Source: Chryseobacterium mucoviscidosis (lineage in GTDB: Bacteria > Bacteroidota > Bacteroidia > Flavobacteriales > Weeksellaceae). Taken from it: a stretch of 64,000 nt of DNA. Of this stretch, positions 50,489-59,489 are shown one piece after another. The stretch's first letter is position 1. Each line of letters begins with the position of its first letter. The DNA is taken from NCBI RefSeq assembly GCF_002177115.1, contig NZ_MVAG01000057.1, positions 1 to 64,000 of the forward strand, in the 5' to 3' direction. The translations under genes were made by a program, and so were the position numbers. The notes under the pieces are model-generated. The model did not search any database. It was not told where the DNA came from and saw only the letters and a list, made by a program, of their open reading frames with translations.

Positions 50489-52501
50489 ATGAATTCTCCT
50501 CAGAATATCGAACCTGAAAAATTACTGTCTGTGTTATTCTATTCACCCAATGCAACGGCAGTATATCAGGGTGACGATATAAAAATATTAAGTGCCAATG
50601 AAGCCATGATTAATTTCTGGGGAAAAGACAGAAGTGTTGTTGGAAAAAATATTCTGGATGCAGTTCCCGAATTAATAGGACAGCCTTTTTTTGATATGCT
50701 GCAGAATGTATGGAGATCCGGAGAAACCTTCATTGCAAAAGATTATCCTGCGATTCTTAATATAGACGGAACTCTTAAAACCTTCTATTTCGATTTCGAA
50801 TACAAAGCAATTTTAGATGCATCCGGAAAAACCGAATATATTCTTCATACCGCTTTTGAAGTTACAGAACGGCAGGAAGCATTAAGAATGGTAGAAGAAA
50901 AATCTAAATCCGAGCAAAAACTTATAGACGATCTTTCTGCGCTTAATGAAGAATATCTTGCTACAAACGAAGATCTCAATGCCAAGCATGAAGAACTTTT
51001 CCGTGTTAACAGCAATCTTTTACAGGCAAGAAAAGAACTTTTAACAGCTAATTATACTTTAACGGAAAATGAAAAAAGATTTAAAACGCTGGTAGAAAAA
51101 GCACCGGTTGCGATCGCATCTTTAAAAGGAAAGAACTTTGAAGTGGATATTGTGAATGATAAAGTCCTGAATATCTGGAATAAAGACCGTTCTATTATCG
51201 GTATGCCGTTGAAGGATGCTCTTCCGGAACTGATGGGGCAATCTTTTATTGATATTCTCACGGAAGTGCATGAAAAAGGAAAACCCTATTTTGGCAAGGA
51301 AAGCAAGGTGCTGATCGAAAAAAACGGAGTACTTAAAGAACTTTATCTCAATTTTGCCTATCAGCCGATTTTCGATGAAAACAACAAAAGCGTTTCTGTT
51401 CTTGTGGTAGCAAGTGATGTAACCGAACAGGTACAATCCAGACACTCGCTTATTGAAATAAAGAAAAGGCTTGAAATTGCTCTGGATGCAAGCAAGCTGG
51501 GTTCTACAGAAGTAGATCTTACTACCGGAAAAATGCAGTGTAACGATCAGTTTAAATATAATTTCGGATTTATGCCGGAAGAAGAATTCAATTATACCGA
51601 TCTATTTGAAGCAATGCTTCCGGAATACAGACCAAAAATAAAAAGTCTGGTACAGGAAGCCATCAGAACCAACGGAATTTATAAAGCCGAATATCCCGTA
51701 AAATGGAAAGATGGCTCTATCCACTGGATTCAGGCGCATGGAAGACCAAGATACAATGAAAATGGAGTAGCGGACAGAATGGTAGGAATGACTTCCGACA
51801 TCACAGAAAAAAAACATGCAGAACAGCGCAAAGATGATTTTTTAAGCGTTGCAAGCCATGAACTCAAAACTCCGTTAACTGCTGTAAAGGCTTCCATACA
51901 GTTGCTGAACAGGATAAAAGACCGTCCTTTCTCTGAAATTCATAACCGCCTTATAGAGCAGTCTGATAAAGAAATCGGCAAGATGCATATGCTGATTGAC
52001 GACCTGTTGAATATGAGCAGACTGGGACAGGATCAACTGATGCTGGAATACGGATACTTTAATCTTTATGAAATGCTGAGCAAGAGTTGCAGCCATGTAA
52101 GGCTGGAAAATAAATACAAACTTATTGTACAGGGTGATGAAAATCTGGAAATATATGCCGATGAACACAGAATTGAGCAGGTTGTGATAAACCTTGTGAA
52201 CAACGCCGTTAAATACGCCAAAGAATCAGAAGAAATCCATATTTCGATAGAACGTTTGGAAAAAGACATTAAAATTTCCGTGCGCGATTTTGGAAGCGGA
52301 ATATCAGAATCTGTCATTCCTCATCTTTTTGACAGGTATTATCGTGTTGAATACATGAGTAAATCCTATTCCGGACTTGGTCTCGGATTATACATCTGCT
52401 CAGAAATCGTTAAAAAACATTCGGGAAAAATAGGCGTTGAAAGTAAGCTGGGAGAGGGAAGTACCTTTTGGTTTACCATTCCTTATCAAAAAGCAGGATA
52501 A
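50489..52501 (+). CDS. Cytoplasmic PAS-domain sensor histidine kinase
   Basis: A 670-residue kinase without membrane helices. PAS 1 is about 10-130 and a coiled coil follows at about 132-195. PAS 2 is about 197-315 and PAS 3 with its PAC part about 325-440. HisKA has FLSVASHELKTPLTAVKA with His 457, and HATPase has QVVINLVNNAVKYA, VRDFGSGI and GLGLGLYICSEIV with GEGSTFWFTIP at the end. PAS 1 and PAS 2 share FWGKDRSVVGKNILDAVPEL-type and WNKDRSIIGMPLKDALPEL segments, so they arose by duplication. No cognate response regulator is adjacent on the same unit. The signal is unknown. Confidence 0.9.
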   Translation: MNSPQNIEPEKLLSVLFYSPNATAVYQGDDIKILSANEAMINFWGKDRSVVGKNILDAVPELIGQPFFDMLQNVWRSGETFIAKDYPAILNIDGTLKTFYFDFEYKAILDASGKTEYILHTAFEVTERQEALRMVEEKSKSEQKLIDDLSALNEEYLATNEDLNAKHEELFRVNSNLLQARKELLTANYTLTENEKRFKTLVEKAPVAIASLKGKNFEVDIVNDKVLNIWNKDRSIIGMPLKDALPELMGQSFIDILTEVHEKGKPYFGKESKVLIEKNGVLKELYLNFAYQPIFDENNKSVSVLVVASDVTEQVQSRHSLIEIKKRLEIALDASKLGSTEVDLTTGKMQCNDQFKYNFGFMPEEEFNYTDLFEAMLPEYRPKIKSLVQEAIRTNGIYKAEYPVKWKDGSIHWIQAHGRPRYNENGVADRMVGMTSDITEKKHAEQRKDDFLSVASHELKTPLTAVKASIQLLNRIKDRPFSEIHNRLIEQSDKEIGKMHMLIDDLLNMSRLGQDQLMLEYGYFNLYEMLSKSCSHVRLENKYKLIVQGDENLEIYADEHRIEQVVINLVNNAVKYAKESEEIHISIERLEKDIKISVRDFGSGISESVIPHLFDRYYRVEYMSKSYSGLGLGLYICSEIVKKHSGKIGVESKLGEGSTFWFTIPYQKAG

Positions 52502-52554
52502 TAATAAACTGAACAGAAAAACAATTCTAAATTGTTTATCCATCTTTAAGAATT

Positions 52555-52600
52555 CAGAAAAAATGCATTCGTCCGGTTTACAGAATTTTGACGAATGCAT
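52555..52600 (-). terminator. Terminator between convergent kinase and FAD-protein genes
   Basis: Perfect 11-bp stem ATGCATTCGTC with GACGAATGCAT, 16-base loop. On the minus strand it is followed by TTTTTTCTG, so it serves the FAD-protein gene. Confidence 0.75.
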
Positions 52601-52615
52601 AATTTATGGTTTTAT

Positions 52616-54319
52616 TTATACTAAAGACTGTACAATTCTTTTTCCTGCGGTATCACAAAAATCCAGTCCGGAATAGTCGGGATTTAATCCTGCGATATAC
52701 GGAACAGCCATAATGTAAAGATCCTCTGTTGCTTTTCCGTAATAATCCAGTGCCTGAAAATGATCATTGATATTCAATCCGTCTACCCGAAGATAATAAT
52801 TGTCCGGCTCTGTTTTCATGATATGGCTGCTGTCCCTTTCAAATTCACTTTTACCTTTTTCCGGATCTTTAAATTTAATATAGCCCGAACTGATGAATCT
52901 TCCGTTTTTCAGACCTTCAAAAGGAATGCTGTTAAATTGAACCGGCTGCTGACCAATGGCATCGATATAAAGTCTGTAATGATCGGATTTTTTATTTCCA
53001 TCTTCATCCGTATAATGATAAATGATTCCTTCTTCCTCATGAGATTCAATATGGCTTTCATCATCCACGCTTATTAAATTCAGTACTCCTGCATCATAAA
53101 GCGCAATAAGCTCTTTGTAGGAAGATTGTGGAAGAGAAGCAATAATCACGGATATAAGCGGAAGCAGGGTTTTTCTGAGTCTCATCATATCTTCTGCTGA
53201 AAAATGTTTGGCAGGATAATTAATCGCATAGCTGAAAGCAGACAGCGTTTCTTTCCATGCAATGGTCTGATGTCTTTCTATTGATTTTTCTGCTTCAGCA
53301 TATTCGGCTTTAAAAAGCTGGAAACTATCCAGTTTTTCTCTCAATTCAAGCATTTTTTCAACAAATTCTTCAATCGTGAGGTCTTTTATTTCCTGATAAA
53401 ATTTTTCATTCTTCTTTCTCAGCGGTTGTTTGAAATTCAGGTCGAACACATAATCCAGATCCACAAAGCCGTTATGTTCCTGTTTGTATTCTTGGATTTC
53501 ATCATGAGACATGATCCAACCTTCAGAATAGGGACTTCCTTCGGAATGAAACCTTAAAGCAGGAAGAAATCCCCTTTTTGAAAATAAGGTAATGGAAAAA
53601 TTTTTGTTTTCTTCATTAATGAGATACTTCAGACCGCCATTTTCTTCAACGTATTTTCCGTTCAGCCTTGCCAGAGTTTTCACCGCATCTACCGCGGTAA
53701 GTGAGGTTCCGCGGATCGCAACCGAATGATTGGATACAATATTGAATTTAGAAGGAGGATAAGGAGAATCATACCATCCTTTGCTGCGGATTTCATTTTC
53801 CGAAGACCACTGATGTCCGGTGCAGATAATTACTTTAGACACGTTGTGAGCATCACCGGATTCTGTAATTACCGTAAAAAAATCATCATTCTTCCTGTCA
53901 ATATCTACAACTTTTGTATTTTTAAAAACTTTTATCATAACACCATGTTTACCGGCAGTTTTCAGCAGGTGATAAAACTGATCTTCGAGATAATTTCCTA
54001 AAAGCAGCCTGGGAATCACTTGATATTCGTTGATGCTTTCGCCGGCTTTGTTGGCAAAATCAGGATAATCTTTTAAATCCTTTTTCGTTACAAAATCTGT
54101 GAAAGATTGTGGCAATTCCGGAAGTTCATTGGCGGAAACATTGGCAACATGCTCAAAATTTGCTCCATAATGGCTGTAAGGCATTCCCGATCCCAGATTT
54201 TCACTTTTTTCGAAGATGTAAAGTTCTTTTGGATAAATTTTTTCTGCCATAAGATGTTTCACAACAAACAAAGCAGCCGGTCCGCCTCCGATAAGGGCAA
54301 TACTGTCGATATTATTCAT
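52616..54319 (-). CDS. FAD/NAD(P)-binding protein of the lysine-N-hydroxylase-like superfamily
   Basis: A 567-residue flavoprotein. The FAD Rossmann motif IALIGGGPAALFVVKHLMAE is at the N-terminus. SENLGSGMPYSHYG and VANVSANELPELPQSFTDFV match the FAD-NAD(P)-binding family (Pfam PF13454). CTGHQWS and AIRGTSLTAVDAVKTLARL form the second nucleotide-binding region. Such proteins are annotated only generally; the substrate is unknown. Downstream on the strand is the kinase-side terminator; upstream lies a four-helix-bundle stress protein. Confidence 0.78.
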   Translation of the reverse strand: MNNIDSIALIGGGPAALFVVKHLMAEKIYPKELYIFEKSENLGSGMPYSHYGANFEHVANVSANELPELPQSFTDFVTKKDLKDYPDFANKAGESINEYQVIPRLLLGNYLEDQFYHLLKTAGKHGVMIKVFKNTKVVDIDRKNDDFFTVITESGDAHNVSKVIICTGHQWSSENEIRSKGWYDSPYPPSKFNIVSNHSVAIRGTSLTAVDAVKTLARLNGKYVEENGGLKYLINEENKNFSITLFSKRGFLPALRFHSEGSPYSEGWIMSHDEIQEYKQEHNGFVDLDYVFDLNFKQPLRKKNEKFYQEIKDLTIEEFVEKMLELREKLDSFQLFKAEYAEAEKSIERHQTIAWKETLSAFSYAINYPAKHFSAEDMMRLRKTLLPLISVIIASLPQSSYKELIALYDAGVLNLISVDDESHIESHEEEGIIYHYTDEDGNKKSDHYRLYIDAIGQQPVQFNSIPFEGLKNGRFISSGYIKFKDPEKGKSEFERDSSHIMKTEPDNYYLRVDGLNINDHFQALDYYGKATEDLYIMAVPYIAGLNPDYSGLDFCDTAGKRIVQSLV

Positions 54320-54340
54320 GGGTAACTGTTTTATATAATC

Positions 54341-54368
54341 ACAAAAAGAGAGCTGAAAAACTCTCTTT
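54341..54368 (-). terminator. Terminator of the four-helix-bundle gene
   Basis: Perfect 8-bp stem AAAGAGAG with CTCTCTTT, 8-base loop, T-rich on the minus side. Confidence 0.75.
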
Positions 54369-54393
54369 AGTGGGATGGTAATAACTTATTTTA

Positions 54394-54843
54394 TTAATTT
54401 CTTGCTTCAAGATTTTCAAATTTTGAATAAGAAGATTTCAGATGATGAAGCTGATCCGAAACCAGTCTTGAACATTCCGGAGCAAGATCTCCGCTGTCTA
54501 AAGCATCCTGATAGGCATCAATCGCTGCTTTTTCTCCGAAAACAACATTTTCAAGCGTAGATTCATCTTTATCTGCTGAAAAAGCATTTTTTACATCAAT
54601 CCATGCTCTGTGGAAAGCTCCTGCTGTACTTGTTGTATTATCTGCCTCGCCTCCGTGTTCATTAATGTGTCTTATCAGATCATTTTTCATAGTTTGCGAT
54701 TCAGAAACCATCTGGTCATAATCACTTCTTAACGCAGAATGAGTGTCCCATACTTTGTCTTCCACTTTTGAAAATCCTTCAATTCTGTCATTGGTAATGT
54801 TCAGTAAATCGTTAAGTACGGCTACATTTTTTTCGTTGTTCAT
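54394..54843 (-). CDS. PA2169-type four-helix-bundle protein (DUF2383)
   Basis: A 149-residue all-helical protein with VAVLNDLLNITNDRIEGFSK near the N-terminus. HINEHGGEADNTTSTAGAFH and RAWIDVKNAF fall in the middle, and ENVVFGEKAAIDAYQDALDS is the Glu-rich ferritin-like helix. This matches the PA2169/DUF2383 family, usually linked to general stress in Bacteroidetes and Pseudomonas. Its own start is followed upstream by a divergent LytTR regulator with a consensus promoter. No partner gene in the window. Confidence 0.82.
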   Translation of the reverse strand: MNNEKNVAVLNDLLNITNDRIEGFSKVEDKVWDTHSALRSDYDQMVSESQTMKNDLIRHINEHGGEADNTTSTAGAFHRAWIDVKNAFSADKDESTLENVVFGEKAAIDAYQDALDSGDLAPECSRLVSDQLHHLKSSYSKFENLEARN

Positions 54844-54924
54844 ATTAAATTTTTTATTTGGTGTCCTTCATACTTTACAATAAACATGCCCTTTTAAAGC
54901 ACTTCCGGATTATTTAAGTTTTTA

Positions 54925-54954
54925 TTGTGAGAAATTGGAAATATTCTATATTTG
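54925..54954 (+). promoter_or_regulatory. Consensus promoter of the LytTR regulator gene
   Basis: TTG at 54925-54927, a 19-base spacer and TATATTTG at 54947-54954, followed by the ATG at 54970. This is a textbook flavobacterial promoter. Confidence 0.85.
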
Positions 54955-54969
54955 TGAAAATTAATAATC

Positions 54970-55725
54970 ATGCTAAAAGTCATCGTCATTGATGATAATC
55001 CGGAAGTAAGGAAAAAACACTGTACTCTGATAAAAAATAACTGCCCGAATCTTACTTTAGTAGGAGAGGCGCATTCTGTAGAATCCGGTATAAAAGTGAT
55101 AGAGCAGTTTTCTCCCGATATCGTTTTTCTGGATACCCTTTTTTCTGACGGAAGCAGTTTTGATCTGCTCGAAAAATTAAGTCCCAATACATTCAAACTC
55201 ATATTTATAACAGACTGTGAGAATTCTGCCGTAAAAGCATTCCGTTTTTCAGCAGTTGATTATCTCTTGAAGCCATTAAAGACAGAGGATTTGATAGAAG
55301 CAGTAAAAAAAGCCGAAGAATCAGTAAGGAAAGAACTTTTCGACATTAAATTCAGTTATTTGTTTTCTAATCCTGAACGTCCTAAAAATATTCAGAAACT
55401 TAGATTGAAGACAACAGATAAAATTTACTCGGTTAATATTCAGGATATTGTCAATTGCCAGTCCGAGAAAAATTATACCACGTTTCATTTCATCAACGCA
55501 CCGAAATTAGTTGTTTCTACCAATTTAAAAGAATATGAAAATATTTTAACACCTTTTAATTTCTTCAGAACCCATCAGTCTCATCTTATTAATATGTCTT
55601 ATTTTGATCATTATTTAAAATCGGATGGTGGTAATACGGTAATGATGAAAAATAACGCAGCCATACCACTTTCGGTGAGAAAGAAAGAGGAATTTCTGGC
55701 ACTGCTGGATCATCTTCATATATAG
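54970..55725 (+). CDS. LytTR-family response regulator
   Basis: A 251-residue protein. The receiver domain (about 1-120) has VIVIDDNPEVRKKH, phospho-acceptor Asp 55 in DIVFLDTLFSDGSS and FSAVDYLLKPLKTEDLIEAV. The LytTR DNA-binding domain (about 140-250) has IQDIVNCQSEKNYTTFHFIN and FFRTHQSHLINMSYFDHYL. LytTR proteins bind paired 9-bp sites as dimers. No LytS-type sensor is adjacent; the PAS kinase at 50489 is the nearest histidine kinase but is not co-transcribed. Its targets may include the lipoprotein/membrane cluster that follows, which is only a guess from position. Confidence 0.88.
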   Translation: MLKVIVIDDNPEVRKKHCTLIKNNCPNLTLVGEAHSVESGIKVIEQFSPDIVFLDTLFSDGSSFDLLEKLSPNTFKLIFITDCENSAVKAFRFSAVDYLLKPLKTEDLIEAVKKAEESVRKELFDIKFSYLFSNPERPKNIQKLRLKTTDKIYSVNIQDIVNCQSEKNYTTFHFINAPKLVVSTNLKEYENILTPFNFFRTHQSHLINMSYFDHYLKSDGGNTVMMKNNAAIPLSVRKKEEFLALLDHLHI

Positions 55726-55893
55726 AACTGAGCACAGATTTGCTCGTAAACCTTACGAATTTACCGGTAAACCTTACAAATGTTCATTTGTCGGAATTGC
55801 TATTTTGCTTTCGTTTATTATTGCATTTTGAATTTAAAAAAAATAAAATATTCAAAAAAAGAAGAATAATTTTATAATTTAACTAAACAAACC

Positions 55894-56631
55894 ATGAAAA
55901 AAAGATCATTTTTTTTGATTCCGATTCTTTCGGCTGCATTACTTTTAAATTCCTGCGGACAGGAACCTGTAAAAATAGAAATAGGCAAAGAATTTAAAAT
56001 AGAAAACAATCCCATTACCATTCTGAAATTTGAAGAAATGAAAGTTTTGCGCTCTGAGAAGGAGAAAATGATTAAAATTGCCCCAAAAGGAAAAAAATAT
56101 ATTTATCTGGAGGTTAAAAATCCGAAGGATGAAATGATTTTCCTGAAAGTATTCAGCAAAGATAAAGAGATTAAAGCAGCCGATGATCTTATGTATTTCG
56201 GTCATGATATAGATACAGGATTTGAAGATGCCTATTTTCTTGTAGATGAAAATACAGTAATTGATAAAATCGTAATCAACACCCCTGCTGATACAGAATA
56301 TACTGTGATAAATCCGGCTGTAACTAAAGATAAATCTTCTATTCCTGACGCAGTATACGGAATTATAGATGCTTATACCACAGAAAAACCCATTGGTCTT
56401 CTGGAAGGTTTTGCGCCTTATGTTGAAGAAGGAAAAAATGTTCATTCCATTGCAACACAGGATGGATATATTATGGCAAGTAATATCATGAGCAACAAAG
56501 CAGAACTTTCTTATTTTACAGAGGACGGAAAAACGTATGTCTTCCATATTCAAAATATTTTGGGAGGCAGCGGAACAGCGACAACACATTGGCAAAACGG
56601 TAAAATTACCAGTATAGAAGTAGTTGAATAA
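55894..56631 (+). CDS. Lipoprotein of unknown function
   Basis: A 245-residue protein with a lipoprotein signal (lipobox LNSC, Cys 21). The body contains predicted strands (KFEEMKVLRSEKEKMIKI, KYIYLEVKNPKDEM) that resemble a TelA/DUF4352-like immunoglobulin fold, but this is not certain. It lies before two membrane-protein genes on the same strand with gaps of 39 and 4 bases, so the three may form an operon. Confidence 0.55.
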   Translation: MKKRSFFLIPILSAALLLNSCGQEPVKIEIGKEFKIENNPITILKFEEMKVLRSEKEKMIKIAPKGKKYIYLEVKNPKDEMIFLKVFSKDKEIKAADDLMYFGHDIDTGFEDAYFLVDENTVIDKIVINTPADTEYTVINPAVTKDKSSIPDAVYGIIDAYTTEKPIGLLEGFAPYVEEGKNVHSIATQDGYIMASNIMSNKAELSYFTEDGKTYVFHIQNILGGSGTATTHWQNGKITSIEVVE

Positions 56632-56670
56632 TTAAAAAAAAAAGAATAACATATTTAATTTAAACAGTTT

Positions 56671-57186
56671 ATGAGAGTATTAACTTTAATATTTATGGTT
56701 CTTGTATTTTTGGTAGGCGGGACTTGTTCCGGCTTACTATTCAAAAATATTGAGAGCAGAATTGGAAGCGATGACTACAGTATTGTAGATAAAGCCCAGC
56801 AACAGATTGATGATCTGAAAAAACAGGGAATCGATATTACAAAAATAGATGATCCTCAGGTAAAAGAAAGCCTTGAGATTCTGGAAAAAGTACCCCCGAA
56901 ATGGAAGGTAGATACAGCCGGAATTCTGGGTATTGCAGTAACCGTTTTGGCATTTGTCATGATTGTTATTGCCTTTATGAAAAAAAATGCTGTAAGAGCT
57001 GTCAGTTTACTGGTGATTGTTTTATCGCTTGCGATGTGGATTATTGCTCCGGATATTGAGGCTGGGAAATATTCAGGAATCAATCCTAAAACAATGGCTT
57101 TGATCGGGTTTTTAGGTTTGGCAGGTTCAGCAGCTTTTGCATTCATGAGTTATCAACTGTATCTCAAAAAACTTTCAAAAAACTAG
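56671..57186 (+). CDS. Membrane protein of unknown function
   Basis: A 171-residue protein with an N-terminal hydrophobic segment, a polar region (about 30-78, SIVDKAQQQIDDLKKQG), and three further helices (about 84-103, 108-126 and 140-162). It belongs to a likely operon with a preceding lipoprotein and a following small membrane protein (4-base gap). No family recognised. Confidence 0.55.
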   Translation: MRVLTLIFMVLVFLVGGTCSGLLFKNIESRIGSDDYSIVDKAQQQIDDLKKQGIDITKIDDPQVKESLEILEKVPPKWKVDTAGILGIAVTVLAFVMIVIAFMKKNAVRAVSLLVIVLSLAMWIIAPDIEAGKYSGINPKTMALIGFLGLAGSAAFAFMSYQLYLKKLSKN

Positions 57187-57190
57187 TACA

Positions 57191-57457
57191 ATGGATACAT
57201 TAGGAATTATAGGAACTATTTTGATGTTCATAGGGTTCGCAAGTGCTGCGTGGGCTGCAATTCTTTACGTGTTTTCTCTCAGTGCGGTAGCGGGAACCAA
57301 ATTATCAAAAAAAGTAGGAACAGCCAATGAAAGAACAGACGAATATTTGGAACAGGGAAAATCCATGTCCAAAGCAATATTTAAAAAACTAATCTTGAGA
57401 TTGGCGATCGGCTGTGCAGGCTGGCTGATGTCGTACCTCGCAACAGGACATGCATAA
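57191..57457 (+). CDS. Small membrane protein of unknown function
   Basis: An 88-residue protein with two hydrophobic segments (about 4-32 and 68-86) flanking a polar middle part (KKVGTANERTDEYLEQGKSM). It starts four bases after the 56671 gene ends and is followed by a terminator, so it closes this small operon. Function unknown. Confidence 0.55.
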   Translation: MDTLGIIGTILMFIGFASAAWAAILYVFSLSAVAGTKLSKKVGTANERTDEYLEQGKSMSKAIFKKLILRLAIGCAGWLMSYLATGHA

Positions 57458-57481
57458 ATTTCTTACAATTACATATAAAAT

Positions 57482-57512
57482 AAACCTTGCGTATGCGAGG
57501 TTTTATTTTTTC
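57482..57512 (+). terminator. Terminator of the lipoprotein/membrane-protein operon
   Basis: 9-bp stem (AAACCTTGC with GCGAGGTTT, one wobble), 4-base loop, followed by a T-rich run. Confidence 0.75.
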
Positions 57513-57611
57513 GTTTAAAAAAGAAATTTTAGTATTTTCATGAAAAATTAGTTTAAACAGGTTTTTAGTTAAGTTTTTAATGAGTTTAAACACAAACTTA
57601 AAAAAATAAAT

Positions 57612-57920
57612 ATGGAAAAGGCAGAAAAAATCTCCGCTGAACAGATGAATGAAGTAAAAGAAACCCTTGCGAATACCGCGGTAAGCGAATTGGAGCAGGG
57701 AGAAGATTTTGAAAAATTAGATTACACGACTGTAGAATTCGGATATATTTATCTGAGAGACGGAAAGTATGAATCGCTCTTTAAAATCATAACTGATAAA
57801 AAGACCGTATTCTTTGCTGCACAGAAAGGAAGTCTGATGCGTTTGCAGGATTCATTCACAGAAGGACATTTTCAGGCTACAACAGAACAGATGTTGGCTT
57901 TCCACGGAGACTGGAAATAA
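57612..57920 (+). CDS. Small soluble protein of unknown function
   Basis: A 102-residue protein without signal peptide or membrane helix. The N-terminal third is helical and acidic (KETLANTAVSELEQGEDFEK), and the rest alternates strands (GYIYLRDGKYESLFKII). No family is recognised; it could be a small regulatory or stress protein. It stands alone with a terminator on each side. Confidence 0.5.
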   Translation: MEKAEKISAEQMNEVKETLANTAVSELEQGEDFEKLDYTTVEFGYIYLRDGKYESLFKIITDKKTVFFAAQKGSLMRLQDSFTEGHFQATTEQMLAFHGDWK

Positions 57921-58239
57921 AAATATACGCGAAAACAATTCAGAAAATAAAGACAATGACAGCATTCATAGAGATGTTGTCATTTTTATTTTGCTAAATT
58001 CAGAATATAATGTTGAGGTTTGAAGTATTGTATTTCAAAAACTTAAATTAGAATCTGTAAATTATCTTAAGTTTAAAATAAATCTAAATTCATAATAAAT
58101 AACTGAAATGAGCTTACATCATTTCGAATCAGTCTGGGAAAAATATTACTTTCAAAATCTTTAAAAGCAATTGAATTTTCGTCTGCCGCTTATTTCAGGA
58201 ATAAAATTTGTACCTTTATTTACCAATTACCATTATATT
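57921..58239. other. 319-bp spacer before fdhD
   Basis: Contains the terminator at 57955-57990. The rest is AT-rich. TACCTTTA at 58211-58218 is a near match to a -7 element, 22 bases before the fdhD ATG. No other structure seen. Confidence 0.5.
57955..57990 (+). terminator. Terminator of the 57612 gene
   Basis: 11-bp stem (AATGACAGCAT with ATGTTGTCATT, one wobble), 8-base loop and T-rich tail. Confidence 0.8.
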
Positions 58240-59115
58240 ATGAAAGCCCATCTGTTATCAGATAAATCGGTAAAGCAGATAGAAATCGTTAAAGTTAAGG
58301 ACAACATCAGTTTTCATTACACAGATGATGTCTCTGTAGAAGAACCGTTAGAAATAAGAGTTTCCTATTATTCAGCAGATAAAAAAGAATCTAAAAATAT
58401 ATCGGTTACCATGAGAACCCCCGGAAATGATGAAGAACTGGCGGTTGGGTTTTTATTTACAGAAGGAATTATAACCGGTAATAAACAGGTTAAAGCCATT
58501 TATTCTCCAAAGGAAGAATGTTCCAGAAACAGGGAAAATATTGTTATTGTAGAATTAAATGAAGGTTTTATTCCAGACCTTATTAAAACTGAAAGAAACT
58601 TCTATACAACTTCCAGTTGCGGAGTTTGTGGAAAAGGATCCATAGAATCTATAAAAACAGTGAGCATTTTTAAAGATCAAAAAAGACAAAACACAGAAGT
58701 CTCTCTGGATACGATCTATCAATTATCCGAAAAATTACAGTCGTTTCAGAATAATTTCAGTGCAACGGGAGGCATACACGCTTCAGGTTTATTTGATTTA
58801 CAAGGAAACCTTCTTGCCATACGTGAAGATGTGGGAAGACATAACGCTCTGGATAAGCTTATAGGATATGCGCTGTCTGCCAATCTTCTTCCACTGGACA
58901 ATAAAATTTTGCTTCTTAGCGGAAGAGCCAGCTTTGAGCTTATTCAGAAAGCTGCAATGGCAGGAATTGCAACTGTTGCCGCAATAGGAGCACCTTCAAG
59001 TCTGGCAATAGACCTTGCCAAAGAATTTGATATTACTTTATTAGGCTTTCTGCGGAACAACCGGTTTAATATCTACCATTCCGCAAGCCATTTTAAAATT
59101 GAAAATCTATTATGA
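58240..59115 (+). CDS. fdhD: Formate dehydrogenase accessory sulfurtransferase FdhD
   Basis: A 291-residue protein that carries sulfur from a cysteine desulfurase to the molybdenum cofactor of formate-dehydrogenase-type enzymes. ATG 58240 gives the normal N-terminus; an upstream TTG is unlikely. Motifs are VTMRTPGNDEELAVGFLFTEG, the sulfur-carrying SSCGVCGKGSIESI with CxxC, FSATGGIHASGLFD, REDVGRHNALDKLIG and SGRASFELIQKA. It overlaps the next gene by four bases and shares an apparent operon with a YdeP-type molybdoenzyme. Confidence 0.93.
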   Translation: MKAHLLSDKSVKQIEIVKVKDNISFHYTDDVSVEEPLEIRVSYYSADKKESKNISVTMRTPGNDEELAVGFLFTEGIITGNKQVKAIYSPKEECSRNRENIVIVELNEGFIPDLIKTERNFYTTSSCGVCGKGSIESIKTVSIFKDQKRQNTEVSLDTIYQLSEKLQSFQNNFSATGGIHASGLFDLQGNLLAIREDVGRHNALDKLIGYALSANLLPLDNKILLLSGRASFELIQKAAMAGIATVAAIGAPSSLAIDLAKEFDITLLGFLRNNRFNIYHSASHFKIENLL

Positions 59116-59462
59116 AAATAAGAATAAAAGACAACTCCGTAAGATTTCGTCTCACTCAGTCTGAAGTAGCAGAACTCGGAAAAAACGGAAAAATTTCAAG
59201 CACCACACAATTTATAGACCGTCCTTTTATCTACTCTATTGAAAAAACAGAAGACGCAGAACTCTCATCGGCTTTCATCGATAATACCATGGTTTTAAAA
59301 ATGCCTGAAACCATGATCGCTGAATGGATTTCCACCGACAGGGTAGGATTTGACGGACAATTCGGTCTGGTGAAAATTTTAGTAGAGAAAGATTTTGTCT
59401 GCATCGATAATACATTGGAAGATCAAAGCGACAATTATCCTAATCCGAATATAAAATGTTAA
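59112..59462 (+). CDS. Small protein linked to molybdoenzyme genes (DUF7009-like)
   Basis: A 116-residue soluble protein without signal peptide. It opens MKIRIKDNSVRFRLTQSEV and ends in an acidic segment with Cys (FVCIDNTLEDQSDNYPNPNIKC), and the centre is predicted beta. It overlaps fdhD by four bases and lies 27 bases before the YdeP-like gene, so its product probably supports cofactor insertion or enzyme maturation. I think it is the DUF7009 family, but I could not confirm that. Confidence 0.6.
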   Translation: MKIRIKDNSVRFRLTQSEVAELGKNGKISSTTQFIDRPFIYSIEKTEDAELSSAFIDNTMVLKMPETMIAEWISTDRVGFDGQFGLVKILVEKDFVCIDNTLEDQSDNYPNPNIKC

Positions 59463-59489
59463 TTCTTTCATTTTTTAAATGTAGAAGTC

